Assembly: GCA_027491435.1 (NCBI GenBank)
Contig: JAOZFG010000035.1
Coordinates: forward strand, 1-64,000
DNA: 64,000 bases
Direction: 5' to 3'
Source: Thermoproteota archaeon
Lineage (GTDB): Archaea; Korarchaeota; Korarchaeia; Korarchaeales; Korarchaeaceae
Positions 57,396 through 64,000 of this stretch are shown piece by piece. The first letter of the stretch is position 1, and each line of letters starts with the position of its first letter. Below the pieces are notes generated by a model, which was given only the letters and a program-made list of their open reading frames with translations, did not search any database and was not told the origin of the DNA. The position numbers were made by a program, and so were the translations under genes.

Positions 57396-57854
57396 GCCGT
57401 GCGTCAGCCTCTGTTCCCTCCTTACGCCTAACCATATATCTATCGCCTCCTTCACCGTCTCCTCCACCCTTAGATTCGCCTTTCCCCTCTTAACCCCGGG
57501 GCATCTGGCGTCGAAGTAGACGTAGAAGGATCCCCTGTAGTTTATGTAAGCTTCCTCAGCGTGTCCGTGAACCGGCCTCTCGTAAACGTAAATGGGCCAG
57601 AGCTTACAGGCCACTGGCTTAATCCCCATTAGGTCCAGAGAGCAGAGCTCCTTGCCGCCAGCCCTAAAGAGAAAGGGGCATTGGGTGCCTGGCTCCTTAC
57701 CTATGTAGACTTTGCCGGCGATAGTCTTCAAAGGGGCTCCCAAGGAGGCCAAGATTTTGGCCTCTATGGGCTTCAGGGGGACCATAAAATGGTAACAGCA
57801 CAGGCCACACTGGTAGCAGGTGAAGGATGACACCCTCCTCCACGGAAGGTGCAT
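57294..57854 (-). CDS. YkgJ-type CxxCxxCC metal-binding protein
   Basis: A 186-residue protein. The N-terminus carries the CxxCxxCC motif (SFTCYQCGLCCYHF), with further cysteines in TQCPFLF, KELCSLD and VACKLWP, as in YkgJ proteins that bind zinc or iron-sulfur. The C-terminal region is basic. It converges on the GGR-like gene with a long overlap, which could constrain both. Function is unknown. Confidence 0.82.
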   Translation of the reverse strand: MHLPWRRVSSFTCYQCGLCCYHFMVPLKPIEAKILASLGAPLKTIAGKVYIGKEPGTQCPFLFRAGGKELCSLDLMGIKPVACKLWPIYVYERPVHGHAEEAYINYRGSFYVYFDARCPGVKRGKANLRVEETVKEAIDIWLGVRREQRLTHGLLEPVEQKAKGGPRYPLDGPPPEVLKRYLSYRG

Positions 57855-57877
57855 CTGCAGTATGAGTTGACCACCCC

Positions 57878-57886
57878 CTTTATTAC
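57878..57886 (+). promoter_or_regulatory. TATA element of aroA
   Basis: CTTTATTAC is centred about 26 bases before the ATG at 57908, supporting that start and a leaderless transcript. Confidence 0.45.
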
Positions 57887-57907
57887 GATTATCCGTAGGT
57901 GGCCGAG

Positions 57908-59152
57908 ATGAGGGTCAGACCTTCCGTGATCACGGGGAGCGTTAAAGCTCCTCCCTCAAAGAGTTACACTCACCGAGCCCTGACAGTTGGTCTTATAGCT
58001 TCTGGACGTTCTAGGATATGGAATCCCTCGTTAGGCAGGGACGTCAAGGCCACTTTAAGGGCCTTGGAGCTCTTCGGAGCCACGATCAGCGGATCTAACC
58101 CCTTGGTGGTGGAGCCCCCAGAGAGGCCCCAGGTGCCGGATGATGTGGTAAACTGTCAGGGATCTGGAACCACCATCAGGTTCATGACGTCAATAGCCTC
58201 CCTCACCCCTAAGGGGTACACCGTGCTCACGGGGAATGAAAGCCTCAGGAGGAGGCCCATGGGCCCCTTAATTAGATCTCTGGAGGACTTGGGAGTGAAG
58301 GCCTTTAGCACCAGGTTGAACGGCTTACCTCCGGTGGTGGTCAGGGGAGGAGGGCTTAGAGGCGGGAGTACCGAGATGCCCGGCCAGATAAGCTCGCAGT
58401 TCTTCTCGTCCCTCATGATAGCAGGAACCAGCTCGGAGATTGGCGTTAAGGTGAGGCCTCTGGGGGAGCTGGTCTCTAGGCCCTACCTTGAGATGACCTC
58501 TGCTGTGCTCTCCACGGCTGGTGTGAAGGTTGAATTGGGTGAGGAGATAATCGTGCCACCTGAGAGGCCCCAGGGGTTTGACTTCAAGGTGCCCGGGGAT
58601 TTGGGCCTTGCAGCTCCCTTAATGGTGGCCGCCTCAGTGACGGGGGGCAGCCTCAGGGTGGAGGTTGACCTCTCCCTCCCACAGGCGGACAACGCCGTCC
58701 TGCAGTTGCTTAGGGAGTTTGGAGTTCACGTTGAGGTCGGCGATGGGTACGTCTTGGTTGAGGGGAGGCCCAGAAGGGGAGCCAGGGTGGACCTGAGGGA
58801 TTTCCCTGACTTGCTCCCCTCAATGGCTGTTCTGGCCGCTTACAGCCCTGGCAGAAGCTTGATAACGGGAGTAAGACATGCCAGGTACAAGGAGAGCGAC
58901 AGGCTGTCAGTCATGGCCAGAGAGCTCAGGAAGGCAGGAGTTAATGTGGAGGAGCTGGAGGACGGGCTGGTAATTGAGGGCGGTAACGTTAGGGCGTCTA
59001 GGTTCAACGCTGAGGGGGATCACAGGGTCTTCATGGCCCTGATGGCCTTGGCCCTTGGGGCGGATGGTGAAAGCGAAATTGAGGGTGAAACCTACGTCTC
59101 GGACTCCTACCCCGAGTTCTTCGAGGACCTCAATAAGTTAAGGGGGGCTTAG
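57908..59152 (+). CDS. aroA: 3-phosphoshikimate 1-carboxyvinyltransferase (EPSP synthase)
   Basis: A 414-residue enzyme. It joins shikimate-3-phosphate and PEP for aromatic amino acids. Motifs are APPSKSYTHRAL, CQGSGTTIRFM, RRRPMGPL and ARYKESDRLSVM. Length is normal. ATG 57908 is chosen by TATA spacing (GTG 57899 also in frame). The stop codon lies in the 3' end of the 5S rRNA gene on the other strand. No other shikimate genes are near. Confidence 0.95.
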   Translation: MRVRPSVITGSVKAPPSKSYTHRALTVGLIASGRSRIWNPSLGRDVKATLRALELFGATISGSNPLVVEPPERPQVPDDVVNCQGSGTTIRFMTSIASLTPKGYTVLTGNESLRRRPMGPLIRSLEDLGVKAFSTRLNGLPPVVVRGGGLRGGSTEMPGQISSQFFSSLMIAGTSSEIGVKVRPLGELVSRPYLEMTSAVLSTAGVKVELGEEIIVPPERPQGFDFKVPGDLGLAAPLMVAASVTGGSLRVEVDLSLPQADNAVLQLLREFGVHVEVGDGYVLVEGRPRRGARVDLRDFPDLLPSMAVLAAYSPGRSLITGVRHARYKESDRLSVMARELRKAGVNVEELEDGLVIEGGNVRASRFNAEGDHRVFMALMALALGADGESEIEGETYVSDSYPEFFEDLNKLRGA

Positions 59153-59267
59153 CAGCTTCCGCGTTTCCCGAGCCCTTGCGGAGCTCAGTACTCCGCGGAA
59201 CGTGGCCGGGCTTAACTTCCGGGTTCGGAATGGGTCCGGGTGTGTCCCCGGCCACTATGGCCGCTCG
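59151..59267 (-). rRNA. 5S ribosomal RNA
   Basis: On the minus strand the conserved 5S core CCCATTCCGAACCCGGAAGT followed by TAAGCCCGGCCACG is present. The terminal helix AGCGGC (59260-59265) pairs with GCTGCT (59151-59156). Ends are placed by this helix and could vary by a few bases. The gene stands alone without 16S or 23S, as often in Thermoproteota. Its 3' end covers the aroA stop. Confidence 0.9.
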
Positions 59268-59286
59268 CCCCTCTCATGGGAGAGGG
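59268..59286. repeat. Perfect hairpin before 5S rRNA
   Basis: CCCCTCTC and GAGAGGGG (extendable by G-C to nine pairs) flank an ATGG loop directly next to the 5S 5' end and below its TATA element. It may be a processing or initiation-region signal. Effect unknown. Confidence 0.6.
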
Positions 59287-59293
59287 GCTTCAA

Positions 59294-59301
59294 TTTATAA
59301 A
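59294..59301. promoter_or_regulatory. Palindromic TTTATAAA between 5S and ileS
   Basis: This self-complementary TATA box lies about 27 bases upstream of the 5S 5' end and about 42 bases before the ileS TTG. It may act in both directions. Confidence 0.45.
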
Positions 59302-59339
59302 CTTTAGGGGGGTCGTCCAGGTTGAGAGGGTGAAGTGCC

Positions 59340-62263
<2,924 letters not shown>

Positions 62264-62282
<19 letters not shown>

Positions 62283-63538
62283 GAGTTCACGGTTGGGTTA
62301 GCGAGATCAGGGAGTTGGGCAAGATCAGGTTCATCGTGCTGAGGAATTGGGAGCAGAAGGCACAGCTCACCTTAAAGAAAGGCGTGGTCCCAGATGAGCT
62401 TTTCAAGATAACGGACGAGCTAACCCAGGAGTCTGTTATAGAGGCTGAAGGCGAGCTAGTTAAGGAGAAAAAGGCCAAGGCAGTGGACGTTGAGGTTATC
62501 CCCCATAAAATAGTGGTGCACTCAATCTCAAGGCCCCAACTGCCCCTAGACCCCAACTGGAAGGTTCAAGCCCTCACCCCAACCAGGTTCGATAACAGGC
62601 CCCTAGACCTGAGGAGGCCTGAGATTCAGTCTATATTCAAGATAGAGCACACCCTAATAAAGGGAATGGAGGACTGGCTCAGGGAGAACGGTTTCTTAAG
62701 GGTATTCACCCCTGCGATAATAGGGGCCGCTAGCGAGAGTGGAGCTGAGGTCTTTGAGGTGAAGTACTTTGACAGGAAGGCTTACCTTAGGCAGGATCCA
62801 CAGCTCCACAGGCAGCTGACCATAATAGGTGGATTTGAGAGGATATACGATTTGGGAGTCAACTGGAGGGCGGAGTTGAGCCACACGCCCAGGCACCTAA
62901 GCGAGTTCAGGTCCATCGCTGTGGAGATGGCCTTCATAAGGGATGAGACCGACGTCATGAGAGTTGAGGAGGAGCTCGTGAAGGCTGGAATAAAGGCGGT
63001 GGTGGAGGAGAGACAGAAGGAGCTTGAACTTCTGGGAGTTAACCTGGAGGTCCCCAAAACCCCGTTCCCCGAGCTCAGGTTCCCCAAGGTCTACGACATA
63101 CTTGAAGAGATGGGCAAGCACGTGGAGTACGGCGAGGATTATGACACGGAGTCCGAGAGGCTCCTGTGGAAGTACGTGAAGGAGGAGTACGGCTCTGACT
63201 TCTTCTTCGTGAACAGATTCCCGTTCGCAGCCAAGCCCTTCTACGTTATGAAGGCCGAACCTCCCTGGGCCAGGAGCGTGGATCTCCTATACAAGGGGCT
63301 TGAGCTGAGCTCTGGTGGGCAGAGGGAGCACAGATACGAGGTGCTCATGGAGCAGATAAGGGAGAAGGGGCTCAGCCCCAAGAGCCTGGAGTGGTTTACC
63401 AAGTTCTTCGCCTACGGAGCGCCACCTCACGGAGGCTTTGCCATAGGCATAGAGAGGCTCATGATGAAGATGTTGAACCTTCAAAGCGTTAAGGAAGCCG
63501 CTCTCTTCCCGAGAGATCCAGAGAGGGTTCTGCCATAA
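62264..63538 (+). CDS. aspS: Aspartyl-tRNA synthetase
   Basis: A 424-residue class II synthetase of the archaeal type. An OB-fold anticodon domain (residues 1-100, RVHGWVSEIRELGKIRFIVL) precedes the catalytic domain with FRSIAVEMAF (motif 2 region) and GGFAIGIERLMMKML (motif 3). The short OB-fold and lack of a GAD domain mark the archaeal form. Whether it also charges tRNA-Asn cannot be told by eye. The ATG at 62264 lies within ileS. Confidence 0.95.
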
Positions 63539-63610
63539 AGGGGAAAGGTCCTCATTCGACGTTAGACGTTCAAACGTAAAATAGGGTGCTGCGGGGAAAA
63601 GGTTGAAGAA

Positions 63611-64000
63611 ATGAGGGCCGCCATACTGCTAACACTCCTGCTGCTGTCTCCTGTCGGAGCAGCGCTAGCTAGCGACGTCGTGTACTACTATGGGGAAGTA
63701 GTGCTGTTTGGGAGGGGGATCTCAGCACCTCCAACGGCCCACATTGGTTCAGCTGTAGTTTATGAGGTGGAGGTCCTCGCCGTCGGTCAGGGCGAAGAGC
63801 TGTCAATTTCCATCCCCCACTATAACAAGGTCAGGGTGAGCGGGCCCAACCTAACCTTCCTGTTTTCTGGAGAAGAGGAAGCCTACCAGGGTTTTCACAG
63901 GATAAAGCCGGTGATGGTGAAGGTCAGCCAAGAGATTGAAGGTGTATACGTGGAGAAGGGTAGAGAAGTTGTGAGCACGGTGGCGGCTGAGGTAGGAGGC
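63611..64000 (+). CDS. Secreted protein, N-terminal part only
   Basis: An open frame of 130 codons from ATG 63611 to the right edge with no stop. It starts with a signal peptide (MRAAILLTLLLLSPVGAALA) and continues as an extracellular beta-rich domain. A TATA-like CGTAAAATAGG (about 63575-63585) and GGTTGAAG precede it. The family is unknown because the rest is outside the window. Confidence 0.7.
   Translation, partial: MRAAILLTLLLLSPVGAALASDVVYYYGEVVLFGRGISAPPTAHIGSAVVYEVEVLAVGQGEELSISIPHYNKVRVSGPNLTFLFSGEEEAYQGFHRIKPVMVKVSQEIEGVYVEKGREVVSTVAAEVGG

Overview
The window is chromosomal DNA of a thermophilic archaeon, most likely of the TACK/Thermoproteota side. The evidence is an archaeal gene set (geranylgeranyl diphosphate synthase, geranylgeranyl reductase-like protein, deoxyhypusine synthase, HerA/NurA, DUF1512, archaeal-type AspRS and IleRS), a tRNA-Tyr interrupted at the canonical 37/38 intron site, a 5S rRNA standing alone, AGG/AGA-rich arginine usage, many GTG/TTG starts, and TATA elements lying about 25-30 bases before start codons (leaderless transcripts). 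I cannot name the genus. Base composition is close to half GC throughout and I see no integrated virus, insertion sequence or CRISPR array.

Layout. 1-9023: a catabolic island with a hydantoinase/oxoprolinase pair (hyuA, hyuB cut by the left edge), divergent from a complete branched-chain-amino-acid-type ABC importer (livKHMGF) and an Asp/Glu-racemase-superfamily enzyme. 9099-15239: V4R and Roadblock proteins, secreted proteins, an endonuclease IV-like enzyme, an orphan Cas6, an S-adenosylmethionine decarboxylase and an unknown protein. 15407-25872: adenylate kinase, IMP dehydrogenase, membrane proteins, a DUF2202 ferritin-like protein, GGPP synthase, NurA/HerA and a YeeE/YedE sulfur transporter. 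26244-33178: a phosphosulfolactate-synthase-like domain fused to a winged helix, then a respiratory block of succinate dehydrogenase (sdhACDB) divergent from a small membrane protein, Rieske protein and cytochrome b.

34658-46199: CTP synthase with a HAD phosphatase and Trm112-like protein, tRNA-Tyr, a probable C/D box sRNA, a dolichol/phytol kinase-like protein, a 926-residue membrane protein, a THUMP methyltransferase, a DegT aminotransferase and a membrane-anchored HTH regulator. 46237-55145: deoxyhypusine synthase, DUF1512, zinc ribbon, Nudix, UppP, a flavoprotein, an ABC-2 exporter, a secreted CARDB-like protein and RNase HIII. 55140-64000: adenosine-specific kinase with an ArsR regulator, GGR-like flavoprotein, CxxCxxCC protein, aroA, 5S rRNA, ileS, aspS and the start of a secreted protein.

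The genome is very compact. At least thirteen convergent gene pairs abut or overlap at their stop codons, and several divergent pairs appear to share one AT-rich promoter element. The observations I rate highest are the ComA-like/winged-helix fusion next to the sulfur transporter, the cytochrome-c-less Rieske/cytochrome b unit with a new small subunit, the V4R/Roadblock pair, the membrane-tethered HTH, and several RNA or structured elements (C/D sRNA, G-rich hairpin, GC-rich element before adk). All functional calls come from reading the translated sequence. No database search was run.
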